A stretch of DNA of 64,000 nucleotides. Origin: Medicago truncatula (taxonomy: Eukaryota > Streptophyta > Magnoliopsida > Fabales > Fabaceae). The stretch is taken from assembly GCF_003473485.1 (NCBI RefSeq), contig NC_053048.1, forward strand, positions 50,837,755 to 50,901,754. The letters are read 5' to 3'. This document shows positions 54,117 to 64,000 of this stretch, piece by piece. Position numbers and translations under genes: made by a program. The notes under the pieces are model-generated. The model was not told the origin of the DNA, made no database searches, and saw nothing but the letters and a program-made list of their open reading frames with translations. Position 1 is the stretch's first letter. Each line of letters opens with the position of its first letter.

Positions 54117-56805
54117 ATGAGAGGACCAGTGATGGTAAGTGGTGGATGCGGTGGTGTGAAGGGAAGAAGAGGAAGCCGAGACGGCAGCGAAGAAGTGTCG
54201 CCGGCAGCGTTAATGTTAGCTGCTTTGAAGAAATCAATGGTGGCCTGTAGTGTGGAGAGTCCTGATGATGTAATCTCCGCCGTTCATCATCCAATGGAGA
54301 TTGGATGGCCTACAAATGTTAAGCATGTTAACCATGTCACGTTTGATCGTTTCAATGGGTTTTTGGGTCTTCCTCTTGAGCTTGAGGTTCATGTTCCTGC
54401 TCCTGTTCCTAGTGCTAGGTACCTTCATTTTTTCTAATTTTATTTTGTTTTTTTATAACATGTTATTGATGCGAAATATCCATCACCCACTCTGAGTGGG
54501 CTACCGACTACTAATCATGTTTTTTCATCCACACGACTCAAACTCGAGATATTACTTAAAGGGATCTAAATCCAGTTCCATTCGAACTAATAAAATGTTT
54601 TGGTTTTCTAATTTAGTTTTGAAACATTTCAAATGGGTTTGATTAAAATGCTAAAAATTACATTTTTTTTACTTAATTTTTTGTTAGGTAAGATTGTATT
54701 GTAGGTGGGGTTTGTTTTTGTGTGTTTGAGTATGAGTTAGCATTAGGGCTTCACATTATCCTTCAATGAGATTTTTTCCGTTGGTTGAGAGAAAAGTGAG
54801 CTAAAAAGTTAGTAATTAAATGGTTGTATTAAAAGCCAAGTTATTAAGATTTGCCTTTATTTGATGAAGAAAAGTTTCCATAACGGTAATGTAGAATTTG
54901 AAAAGTTCATCTCAATATTTTCTAATGCTTTTGTTTTGCGTTTACTTTTTCATAAAATGCAAGCCGTTCTATGCCACTACTTACAATAATAAATAAGTTT
55001 CTTTGATTTATGATTGATTATCTTTATTTACTGTTTCCTTAGAACCAACTGTAATAATTAAAATTTTCCAAAAGCTATTAAATCATGTTTTTTTACTAAT
55101 GCTTATCATATTCTGATGTGATTTGTGATCATGAATAATTGCAGTGTTAGTGTGTTTGGTGTCTCAGCAGAATCAATGCAATGTTCTTATGATTCAAAAG
55201 GAAACAGTGTCCCCACTATTCTGTTACTGATGCAGGAGAGGTTATACTCACAGGGAGGATTAAAGGTAAGTACAAAATTTATGATATGTGTCAGTTTTCC
55301 AGATTATGTGAACCAACTATAATTTTTTTTCCTTCTTTTATCATTTTTTAATTAATGAATTTTCAGGCTGAAGGAATATTTCGTATAAATCCAGAAAATG
55401 GCGAAGAGGAACATTTGAGGGAGCAATTGAATAGTGGCATTGTGCCAAATGACATTGATGTTCATTGCTTGGCTGGCTTAATTAAAGCATGGTTTAGGGA
55501 ACTTCCTTCAGGAGTGTTAGATGGACTTTCACCTGAGGAAGTTCTTGAATGCAACACTGAAGAAGAATCTGTTGAGCTTGTGAAGCAGCTGAAACCAGTT
55601 GAATCAGCTTTGCTTAATTGGGCTGTTGATCTTATGGCTGATGTTGTAGTTGAAGAGGAGTGTAACAAAATGGATGCTAGAAATATTGCTATGGTTTTTG
55701 CTCCAAATATGACTCAGGTATGCTTATGTGATTGCACTTTTTGTACCTCAATTCGTATGGAATGAGTGTCGAACTTGACTTAGGATGGTTTGCAGTCACA
55801 ATCCTGTGACTCTGCACAATCTGAATTGTATGATCTTGATCAAACGGCCAGATGATACCGACTACGTGCAGTCAAATGATTGTGACTGCACACAACCCAA
55901 ATTTGTCAAACTCGTCCCTATTAATGTTTTTGCATTTCCATGTTGGAGTCATCTCATCTAAGAGTCATTGAGTTGTGCAATAGTTCTTTCTATTAGACCT
56001 TTAAACTATGAACTTTTTAATCAATTATTCCTGTGATATTGTACTTTTATTTAACAGATTAATTTTCAAGTCCACATTTTTGTGTGCAAATGATATAGTA
56101 TGCAGTAAAACAAAATAATAGTTGTTTTACACAAGGCATGTCAAGTATTTTTATGTCAAATAAAATTATGCTAACGTGTTTATCCTGTATATATTTACAC
56201 ATGCATGATCACTATGTAAACTAAGAAATTATTATTTTTAATTGCATTTTTATTTTGTCTCATGAAAACAGATGTCCGATCCACTAACTGCTCTAATGCA
56301 TGCGGTCCAAGTGATGAATTTACTGAAAACACTGATACTGAAGACACTCCGAGACCGCGAAGAAACAGCAACAGCAGAATATTCATCCATGTCATCTCAT
56401 TCATCAGATGAATATGACAGTCAACAAGAAATGTATACTAGCGGTGAATTGAAAAGAACCAAGTTAGATTATGATGATCATGTTGACTACAGCCACAACA
56501 TTGAAGAAGCTGCATCTGCTCTCAGCGAGATAGAAGAATGCTTCTTAGAACAATTGGATGATGTTCAGACAAAACGATTCACAAAAGAAAAACCTGCAGA
56601 GCATTTGCAAGAAGAGTTAGAGAGTCCTACCAAAACTGAGGATTCCTGTCTGAGTTCTAGTTATAGAAACGGCTCGACAACAACTGAGGGATCAAATGCT
56701 GACACAAGTAGTCCATCAATAGAAAGTAAAAACACCAATGATGTGGAGATGGTAGATAAATTTAGTGATTCTATTTCACTCTTGCCTTTGTTTGCATCTA
56801 ATTAA
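54117..56805 (+). CDS. RopGAP: CRIB-motif Rho GTPase-activating protein, four exons
   Basis: Plant GTPase-activating protein for ROP small GTPases, which control polarity and signalling at the plasma membrane. Exons are 54117-54418, 55145-55265, 55367-55717 and 56272-56805, all GT/AG, with phases closing to 435 aa. A CRIB motif (MEIGWPTNVKHVNHVTFDRF, aa 60-79) binds active ROP. The RhoGAP domain follows (about aa 105-285): SVPTILLLMQERLYSQGGLKAEGIFRI with the presumed arginine finger Arg147, then CLAGLIKAWFRELPSGVL and MDARNIAMVFAPNMTQMSDPLTAL. The C-terminus (aa 300-435) is acidic and Ser-rich and presumably disordered. CRIB followed by RhoGAP is the plant-specific arrangement. A longer N-terminus would need a non-ATG start, so the ATG at 54117 is used. 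Confidence 0.95.
54470..54600 (-). mobile_element. Possible SINE-like fragment in RopGAP intron 1
   Basis: On the minus strand, tcgagtttgagtcgtgtgg resembles a B box. It is followed by sequence with gtagcccactcagagtgggtgatgg, phrases seen in dispersed legume repeats. No target duplication was found. Confidence 0.25.
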
Positions 56806-58561
56806 GAATTTGAGCTTCTTGTTGTCAGGACTCAGGAGTGTTTTAAGTGAATTGTTTTAGATTTTGTGTTTTACAAGCAAGGGGTGCTTGTGTATACTTG
56901 ATTAGTAGGTTTTTCTTGTTTTTGGATTGTAGAGTTATGTTCAGCTTAGTGCTGAATTTGACCTGATTATGTTATGTGTCCAAATATACTGTACTATTTG
57001 GATACATTAGCTACGAATTTTATCTAGGTTAGAAGTTGTGCTTGTTAATCTATTCTTAGGGAGTAGGGAGACTGATTAAGCCTAAAAATGGTGCTAGTTA
57101 TGTGTGTTGTTCATGATCAAAATTTTATGGATTCATTTATATCTAATTCATGTTACAATGTAAAGAGTTTGCTTTTTAAATTTCACAACTCACTTTAAAA
57201 TGTAAGTAGTTATATCAACCATTAACAAATACATCATATATGTAGTATTGAGATCGGATTGTTCAGATTTAAATACAGATTTTGATATTATAAAAAACTA
57301 AACTATTCAACTTTAAATCTATAACGTCTCGTTGTATTCAACGGCTATTGATGTGTTGACTCTCTTTGATTCGGCAATCCGAATCCACAAGGACACAACA
57401 TGTGCATCCAAACTTATTGGTAGTATACTTGCATAGGGTCTCTGAAAAAAGCCTATTCCAAAGGAATCAACTCCTAAAATTAATTTGAAACGTGTGACCA
57501 ACTATTTTCAATGGTAAAGACTGCACGCTATTTAATAATATGTGAAATTTGACTATTTCATCACACTTGGTAATGGTAATATATTATAATGCTAACTGAG
57601 TTGGACAGTAATTGATTTTCAATTCTTCTAAGATCACATGTTATATTATATGGCAACTATTATTATTATTCACAAAAACCATTGCTTATATAAATAAAAA
57701 ACTAAAAGCATCAGAATTTGATCAAGGTGGGAAGACTTTAAATTAATGTGGGGCCATACTAAACCCAAATACTTGCAATCTATTAAAGCTTGCCGCCCAC
57801 ATTTCTTCCCCAGCTAACAGTCAAAGAAAAATACCAGAGTAAATTTTACCTACTTTCTTGAATCTCCTTAAACAAGACAAATTAACATAAAAGGTAAACA
57901 AAATAAACCAATTATGTAACAAGATTATTATCATTACTAGTGGCAACAAACAAGCCAAATAGTTTTCTTAAAAGATGGGTGGAAGAGAGTTTCGATTTTT
58001 GGGTTGAACAATTATTGACCATACTTCTCTTTTCTCATGGCCTAACTCCGGACTATTATATAGCCCTCTTCCTCTAAAAACCGGAGGGTTAATACAAAAA
58101 AATGGTTAGAAAAACAATCTCAGATCAAAAGGAAACACACAAAAAACGTAAGTAAAGAATAGAAAGTTTGATCAATTGTGTCATGTCTCTAACTTTAGAG
58201 CGGCTGCAAAATATTACAATATTGTATCTGAACCATAAATATTACGATTCTATTTACAATATTACCCCTAATGTGTACCGCTCGAGCGACACATCACACT
58301 TATCAATAAACTATTAGTCATACCAAACAGAATTAATGAAGAAAAAAATTATTAGATTAATTATAGAACAAAATGTAGAAACAACATATGAAATTTGAAT
58401 GTGTAGAAATAATGAAATATAGTATGAACTGTTAAGAAATTATAAAATCAGAATAAATAGCATAGATACAATTGGAAGCTTTCATCTAAGTGATGCTATG
58501 CCTCTAAGTGATTATCAGAAATCCATAAAAGTGATTTAGAAAGAAAAATATCAGAATACAA
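56806..58561. other. Intergenic region after RopGAP
   Basis: The RopGAP 3' UTR occupies roughly the first 200-250 bp. A less AT-rich block on the minus strand (57501-57319, VTRFKLILGVDSFGIGFFQR...) has a frame with protein-like composition but no start I trust and no family I can name. The remainder is AT-rich. Confidence 0.35.
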
Positions 58562-58963
58562 TCAAGATGCCAAACAAGCTTCCCAAAAGAGCCTGTTCTT
58601 TTCCTTCTCATCTACAAACTCTTGGTCTGATGAAGAATCATCAGACACAAAAGACTTGTAGTTGTTCTCTTCTTGCATCTCATCATCTTCACAATATGAA
58701 TCACCATGAACATTACCTTTTTGCTTCTTCTTCTTCACATCTTCGTCATCATCTTCATCATTCAAAGACTCATATCCCTTGAATTCAGCAGCATTATCAT
58801 GGCAACAAGATTGAGCATCATCATCATCATCATCTGCACAACCAATTTCATAACCAAATTCATCAAAAGTTGGATCATTAGAATCAACTTCAGAATCACC
58901 AGTGGCCTCAACAAGCATATAAGAAGGAATCTTATGATATTCATAAGGATCTTTTATGTCCAT
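58562..58963 (-). CDS. Small acidic plant protein, function unknown
   Basis: Single-exon frame of 133 aa starting at the ATG at 58963 (MDIKDPYEYHKIPSYMLVEA). Codons upstream of it are open but contain no ATG. The protein is strongly acidic, with a D6 run at about aa 44-49, a DEDDDED cluster, a short KKKKQK basic patch and a Ser/Asp-rich stretch (SFVSDDSSSDQEF). It closes with the less biased tail NRLFWEACLAS. The structured-looking N- and C-terminal ends around a low-complexity middle suggest two conserved short motifs. There is no signal peptide or membrane segment. A TATA-like tatatattttt lies about 80 bp upstream. I do not recognise a characterised family; a nuclear or protein-interaction role would be a guess. 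Confidence 0.7.
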   Translation of the reverse strand: MDIKDPYEYHKIPSYMLVEATGDSEVDSNDPTFDEFGYEIGCADDDDDDAQSCCHDNAAEFKGYESLNDEDDDEDVKKKKQKGNVHGDSYCEDDEMQEENNYKSFVSDDSSSDQEFVDEKEKNRLFWEACLAS

Positions 58964-59039
58964 TTCAGAATGGATTTGAAATTGTGCAAGAGTTAGAACC
59001 AATACAACAATTATAATCAACTAGGGTATCTATAATAAA

Positions 59040-59052
59040 AAATATATAGTAG
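59040..59052 (-). promoter_or_regulatory. TATA-like box of the acidic protein gene
   Basis: TATATATTTTT on the minus strand, about 80 bp upstream of the start codon. It is plausible by position, but the region is AT-rich, so the motif carries limited weight. Confidence 0.4.
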
Positions 59053-60090
59053 TACTATTAACTAACTTGTTTGATACTTTTTGTGAAAGTGACTAGGTAA
59101 TGATTCAAAAGCTTGGATGGGACTATAGTAAGTAGTAGTCATTAGTCATTATAATTAAAGGAGAAGGATTTGGCTCAATTTAAGTAGCTTGTCCAATAGA
59201 ACAATAGAGACATGTTCCAACACTTTTCTAGAAGAAGACATGGAGGACCCTGAATTCAAACATTTAATGTAACTTAAATTATTATATTTAGGAAAGCCTC
59301 ACGAGTACTATTTTACTAAAATATTGGTTAAAGAATTTTTCTCATTAATGAAAAAATAGCATTTAATAATTTGATAATTTTGAAAATAATGTGATAATTT
59401 CATGAATGTACATTTTCTTTCTTGGTACTTTGAGCATTTCAACCTCTTTTAGGATAGATTTTGACTCTATTTGCTTCCAAGGTGTTAAATTCATGGTTCT
59501 CTAGTCAAATTCGATGAATTCTAGACTAAGTTAGGAATCAGAGAAAGAGACTGTAGTCTAAAAAATCTGCTGATTATTATTTTTCTAATTAATTATAATT
59601 TTTTATTAAAAAGGAAAGAGAAGAGGGAGAAAAATTGAAAAAAATCAAGTTATACTGTGATAAAAAAAAAAAAAAAAATCGAAACCATAAAATATGGAAC
59701 TTTTTAACTTTGTACTTAATAATATTATATTTTTTATATTTTTACATTTAATAAAAATTGTGTGTGTTTTTTAGTCAAAATAAAAACATCAGTGTGTGTT
59801 TTAATTATAGTAGAGACTAAAAGACATTGTTTTACTCCATGTTGTGAGACTAAAACCAATTGGTTACATAGATCGAAATAAATAAAATTTAATTTAAACA
59901 GTCTCATTATTAAGGATAAAAAATACCTCTTTTTGCAAAAAGGATTAAAAAATACATCTATACAACAAAAGAAAAAGATCTCGTCTCTTGTGAAAATAAA
60001 TAAAAAATTGCATATGAAATATACCTACCACATTAAAAATGTTGTTTAAATAAATTTAATCTGAGTATATTGATAAATTGATATTTTACA
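59053..60090. other. AT-rich intergenic sequence with one arm of a direct repeat
   Basis: No gene. The block 59411-59496 (ttggtactttgagcatttcaac...tagattttgactctatttgctt) recurs at 60508-60595 in the same orientation with moderate divergence, flanking a MITE. Confidence 0.45.
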
Positions 60091-60397
60091 GGTTTAAATA
60101 TGATTTTAGTTCTTGCAATTATAGCATTATTTTAGTATTAGTCTCTGGAAGTTTTTTGTTATGATTTAGTCCCTACAAATTTAAAAAAACTGATGTTTTT
60201 AGTCCTCATGTCAGCTCATTGCAGAGTGTAGCATGATTTTATTAGGTCATGTTTGACGTTAGAGACTAAAAACATCAGTTTTTTTTTTATAAAAAAAACA
60301 GCGGTTTTTTGAATTTGCGGGGACTGAATCTAAAAAAAAAATTATCGAAACAAAAAAAAAACATTATAGTTAGATGGACTAAAAGCATATTTAGACC
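60091..60397. mobile_element. MITE with Mutator-like ends related to the foldback element
   Basis: The 307-bp element has ends ggtttaaatatgattttagt (left) and, inverted, ggtctaaatatgcttttagt (right). An inner inverted pair actgatgtttttagt / actaaaaacatcagt adds to the fold. The ends resemble those of the 47659-48951 element (ggtttaaatatggttttggt). The 9-bp flanks tattttaca and tatttaaaa match only partly. Non-coding. Confidence 0.65.
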
Positions 60398-62465
60398 TAT
60401 TTAAAATTATTTTCGTTTTGTACTTTTAATAGATGTTCTTGGAATATTAATTAGTTAACATAAGGAATGTCCTTTTCATTCTTTTGGTACCTTTTTTAAG
60501 AAATTTCCTCCTTGGTACTTAGAATATTTCAATCCCTTTTAAGGTAGATTTTGACTCTTTTTGCTTTTAAAGGTGTTAAGATTCATGTATCTTAAGAGAA
60601 AATGAGCAAGGAAAAGTAGACAGAAAATTAAGAAAATATTTTCCATGTTAAGCATGTGGTGAAATCTCATATACAATGATTAAAAAATGTTTATGCAAAA
60701 AAATTAAAAAATTCCTCACTTATAAGAATGACATAAAGGTGTTTTTTTATAGCTTTTATAAATAAAAAATAGTAATCACATTTAAAAATAAAACAATCAT
60801 TTTTAAAAGTACTTCATTTGTTTGTTACAGCTTTAAAAAAAAAATAGAATCTACAAAATCTAAAATCTCCTTCAAATTAAAATTGCAAATAGTAACTTTT
60901 CAAAATATATATATAGATTTTTTTTAGGAGAGAGAAAATAAGTCAAAAGATTGAGCCTATTTTATAGTACTAATTTTTTTATATAGTTGAGTTGTATCCA
61001 AACAAACAAAATTATTTATAAAATCTCTAAGTTATTGAATGTTAAATTTTTTTTTGTTTAATTTGTAACAAACGAAACCTCAATATAATTTTTTCTGTTT
61101 GCTTTCTATGCCTTTGAATGGACCATTTCTTAGGTCATGCCCAAACCATGACTAATCTGAACTTCCCACCTCAAGGACCTTGACATGGATACCTCCCTTG
61201 ATTACATAGGAAGAATGATCCCTTTGAACAATTTGCGCCATCTAGTTCGAATCCATGTAAAGATTTAAGGATCAAAACATTAAACTCACATTATAAATAC
61301 TAACTCATAGTCATTGTTCAGACACATATATTTTAACCTAAATTATCCAATAGATCAACAGTTGAAGTGTATTGTAGGTACCGCTTATTGCAATCCAGTA
61401 TGAAGGTTGCTGACAAAAATCTTACACTCAAAGGTCATTCTTCACCATCTTCAAGAGATTTCAGGTTCGACATGATCACTTTCTATTCAATAAAATATGA
61501 TAAATTTGTACTATTCTTTATTTTTAAATATCTTTCCCTTTAGTGTTGAGAATATGTGTGAGTGTGTGTAGGAATTTATCTCATTTTATTTATTTTATTT
61601 TCTCTTCTCTTTATTTCTATCTACATATTTTTATCCTTTTATTTTTGTCTTGTATGTAAATAAACCATTAAAGAATTAACTACTGTTAGTTGCTGTTCTT
61701 AAAATTTAAGTCACAATTAAGGCAAAACCCAAATGGTAAGATGTTTGTGACATTTTCCATTCTTAGGTTTGAATGTTGGCTTATATTCACGACTCACGTT
61801 AGTTCCATGTTTGATAATGGGGATGCTAACACACGTTATGGGCAGCATAGCCTACATGAAACTATTTAAGGCAGCCAACATAGAAAAATCTTTGGTCACT
61901 TTTGACCTATATTTTCAGTGTTCTACCAGTTTTGGGAAGGTACACGGTTCAACATAAGGAATTAAACCACGTAGGTAGGAGAGAGATGGTAATCGGTATG
62001 ATTTCAATTATAAGCTAAATTAACTAATTTTAAACTAATTATGTAGAAATTTAGTTAAATGTAAAATAATTTAACTCGTAAAAATAAGTACATTCTCGAA
62101 AGTATATATCACTTGCGAAAACTTGTTCTATAAGAGCTAAAGAGTCTTTCAAAATAAAAGTTATTTATTTTTTGAAAGAAAGAAAAAATAAAATTTATAT
62201 TAATTTGAGAAAAATCATTAAAAAAAGAGTGAAGGTGAATTTGCTTATGTTTGAGATCAATTTCTTTTTTTTCTTATATTCTATGTTGATGAGGGTACTA
62301 AATATTTTCACACACAATTGTTTTTGCGAGTGAATTTTGCCATGCTCAAATTCGTGGTTAATGAAGTTATGTTGATGATTAATGAGTTTTGATCCCGAGT
62401 ATATCAATTAACCATATACTGAATGTAACAGGGCAATCATTTGAGCTAGGTTAACAACTTAAAAA
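60398..62465. other. AT-rich intergenic sequence
   Basis: No gene supported. A less AT-rich block at 61100-61290 (cttcccacctcaaggaccttgacatgg...agttcgaatcc) may be a fragment of an old repeat and includes a B-box-like agttcgaatcc. No complete element can be delimited. Frames such as 61769-61957 have no recognisable content. Confidence 0.35.
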
Positions 62466-62653
62466 GTTGTCTAAATTTGTTTTTTGCAAAATGTTGGTCA
62501 TAAGGAGATATTGAAGATCACCGCATTGATATTTATGAATCACACAAGTGAATTAAACTTCGTATTTTCACTTAAAAGTTTAAAGCATTATATATATAAA
62601 CTCCCTCACATAATCACATTTAACATATACAAACACAAAATCATTTATCTTTT

Positions 62654-63079
62654 TTTTTTTTTTAACAAATCAAAATGGAATTATATTACTCAAAACACAA
62701 TGCTCACCCCGCACAAGGTGTGCAAGGGGGGATCATCGGTAAAATATTTACAAAGTTATGATGCCAACAACAGAGCACCACCAAAACCACCTAGTTACAA
62801 CATAGCACCCATACAATGAATAGGGTGTTGGCACCAAATCATGATAAGAATAAGCAAAAGCCACCTGTTTAGACCTCAACCATAAAAAAGATAAACGTTT
62901 TACGATTTCTATGAGGTTGAAAGGTTCAGAACCGGTATTTTGAAAAACCCGATTATTCCTTTCCTTCCAAATCACCCAAATAGTGGCAAACCAAATAACC
63001 CTAAAAAAAGAATAAGTGAGAAGAGGCATTCCCGCCATCTTAGTGAACTGGAAACAGTGTTGTCGAATTTCACCAGCAT
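62654..63079 (-). mobile_element. 5'-truncated LINE (L1-type) tail
   Basis: On the minus strand a frame encodes the C-terminal region of plant LINE ORF2 (FFRVIWFATIWVIWKERNNR, LIEIVKRLSFLWLRSKQVAF, then SYHDLVPTPYSLYGC). A poly-A tail follows (poly-T at 62650-62663 on the plus strand). A perfect 21-bp direct repeat flanks it (62633-62653 and 63080-63100; acacaaaatcattt... in both). This is the standard mark of target-primed insertion with 5' truncation. Confidence 0.9.
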
Positions 63080-63101
63080 ACACAAAATCATTTATCTTTT
63101 A

Positions 63102-63382
63102 CTCCCTCCGTCCCAAATTGTATGACGTTTTGGCCATTTCACACGTATTAAGAAATGTAATTAATATTGTTTGGGGAAGAGAAATTATCAGTTGTTTTAC
63201 AAAATTATCCTTAATAAATGGTATGGAAAAGATAAATGATATAATTGAAAGAAGATAGAGTAATTAATAGTTAAGGATATAATAGAAAAAGTAACATTAA
63301 TATTTCATTGGTATTGTAAAGCGACATATAATTTAGGACAAAATTTTTTTCCAAAGCGACATACAATTTGAGACGGGGTGAG
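63102..63382. mobile_element. Stowaway MITE
   Basis: The 281-bp element has ends ctccctccgtcccaaattgt and, inverted, ctcaccccgtctcaaattgt. It is flanked by TA at 63100-63101 and 63383-63384. It directly abuts the LINE target repeat. Non-coding. Confidence 0.82.
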
Positions 63383-63705
63383 TAACTCGCTTGATTGGAA
63401 GACTTATTTATGAACAATTAATTAATTTACTTTTTTCAAAGCTTTTTATCCAGCTTCGGTTGTACAAAGTGTTGGTCATGAGAAGAGATTGTCGATTACT
63501 TCATCGATTTTTTATGAATCACACAAGTGAATTAAACATCACATCTTCCCTAAAAATTATAAAAGCATTATATATATAAACTCTCGAATAATTGCATGTA
63601 ACATATACCAACACAAAATCATTTCTCTTTTCACTCATACATACGGTTTAAAGATTTATTTATGAACAATTAATTTACCCTTTTAAAACCTTTTTATCCA
63701 ACAAC

Positions 63706-64000
63706 ACCCTGTCTGGATTTTATTTTATTTTTCTTGTGGCCTTCCAAAATAAACGTAGATAGCATTTCTTTTATTCAGAAAATGAAAAACGACAGTAAAC
63801 ATTGCATGTGAAACGTGTAGGTGCTAATTGAATTGAGTTGGGAGAAAAATTGAAACAAAATGGGACCACAGTTGGTGGGAGGCCACTTGTTTCTCAAAAC
63901 AATGAGAATTATGATAATCGACATGCTTGACTTTTGTGGTAGACAGACAAGATACATCTATTAAGCGTGTGGGTAATTGTCATTGCGATCAACTAATCCT
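63706..64000. other. Unannotated window end
   Basis: AT-rich sequence with no recognisable gene or repeat. Confidence 0.35.

Larger units (their letters stand above)
62466..63705. repeat. Tandem array of a ~250-bp unit broken by a LINE and a MITE
   Basis: A full unit lies at about 63404-63653: tttatgaacaattaatt, then gtgttggtcat, tatgaatcacacaagtgaattaaac, gcattatatatataaactc and caacacaaaatcattt. Its beginning recurs at 63654-63705. Its later part is present at 62487-62653, before the LINE insertion. The array therefore has at least parts of three units. Confidence 0.75.

Noticed and set aside
57319..57501. Protein-coding remnant on the minus strand
   Set aside because: Composition is protein-like, but there is no family I can name and no supporting start, splice site or repeat boundary.

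Overview
The window reads as nuclear DNA of a flowering plant, most likely a legume (Fabaceae). It is very AT-rich, its genes have many short introns, and it holds hAT and Stowaway MITEs, Mutator-like elements, an Au-type SINE, copia pieces and a LINE tail. The legume assignment is an inference from repeat and protein sequences that resemble Medicago/clover-type genomes. The species cannot be fixed from the sequence alone.

Layout: 1983-4323 (-) is the 40S ribosomal protein SA gene. 5.5-7.35 kb is a decayed Mutator-type transposase element. 7559-8697 (+) is the 60S ribosomal protein L21 gene. 9839-11233 is a non-autonomous Mutator-like element with a 9-bp target duplication. 12731-23637 (-) is a complete 21-exon cohesin gene, SCC3/STAG, whose introns carry a solo LTR and a hAT MITE. 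23983-26149 holds two adjacent Mutator-like elements; the first carries a small two-exon gene fragment. 26.2-29.9 kb is mostly anonymous, with the 5' end of an unidentified gene. 29963-35518 (-) is an NPL4-like gene whose 4.3-kb intron contains an intact Au SINE. 37.0-47.4 kb is a class III peroxidase cluster: one 3' fragment and two full genes encoding the same protein. The two genes lie in a 3.16-kb duplicated tract that also contains a copia 3' end and a hAT MITE. 47659-48951 is a 1.29-kb almost perfect palindrome (foldback Mutator-like element). 54117-56805 (+) is a RopGAP gene with a CRIB motif. 58562-58963 (-) is a small acidic protein gene of unknown function. The last 2 kb is a tandem repeat interrupted by a LINE tail and a MITE.

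The genes do not form a pathway. They are ordinary housekeeping or signalling genes (translation, cohesion, CDC48 cofactor, extracellular peroxidase, ROP GTPase control) separated by repeats. I rebuilt exon structures by joining reading frames at GT/AG sites; the phases close for every complete gene listed. The most unusual features are the palindromic foldback element holding a captured exon-intron-exon, the Pack-MULE-like element with a spliceable 56-codon frame, and the patchwork identity of the peroxidase cluster, which looks like gene conversion. I found no evidence for a novel gene system such as a biosynthetic cluster or a defence island.
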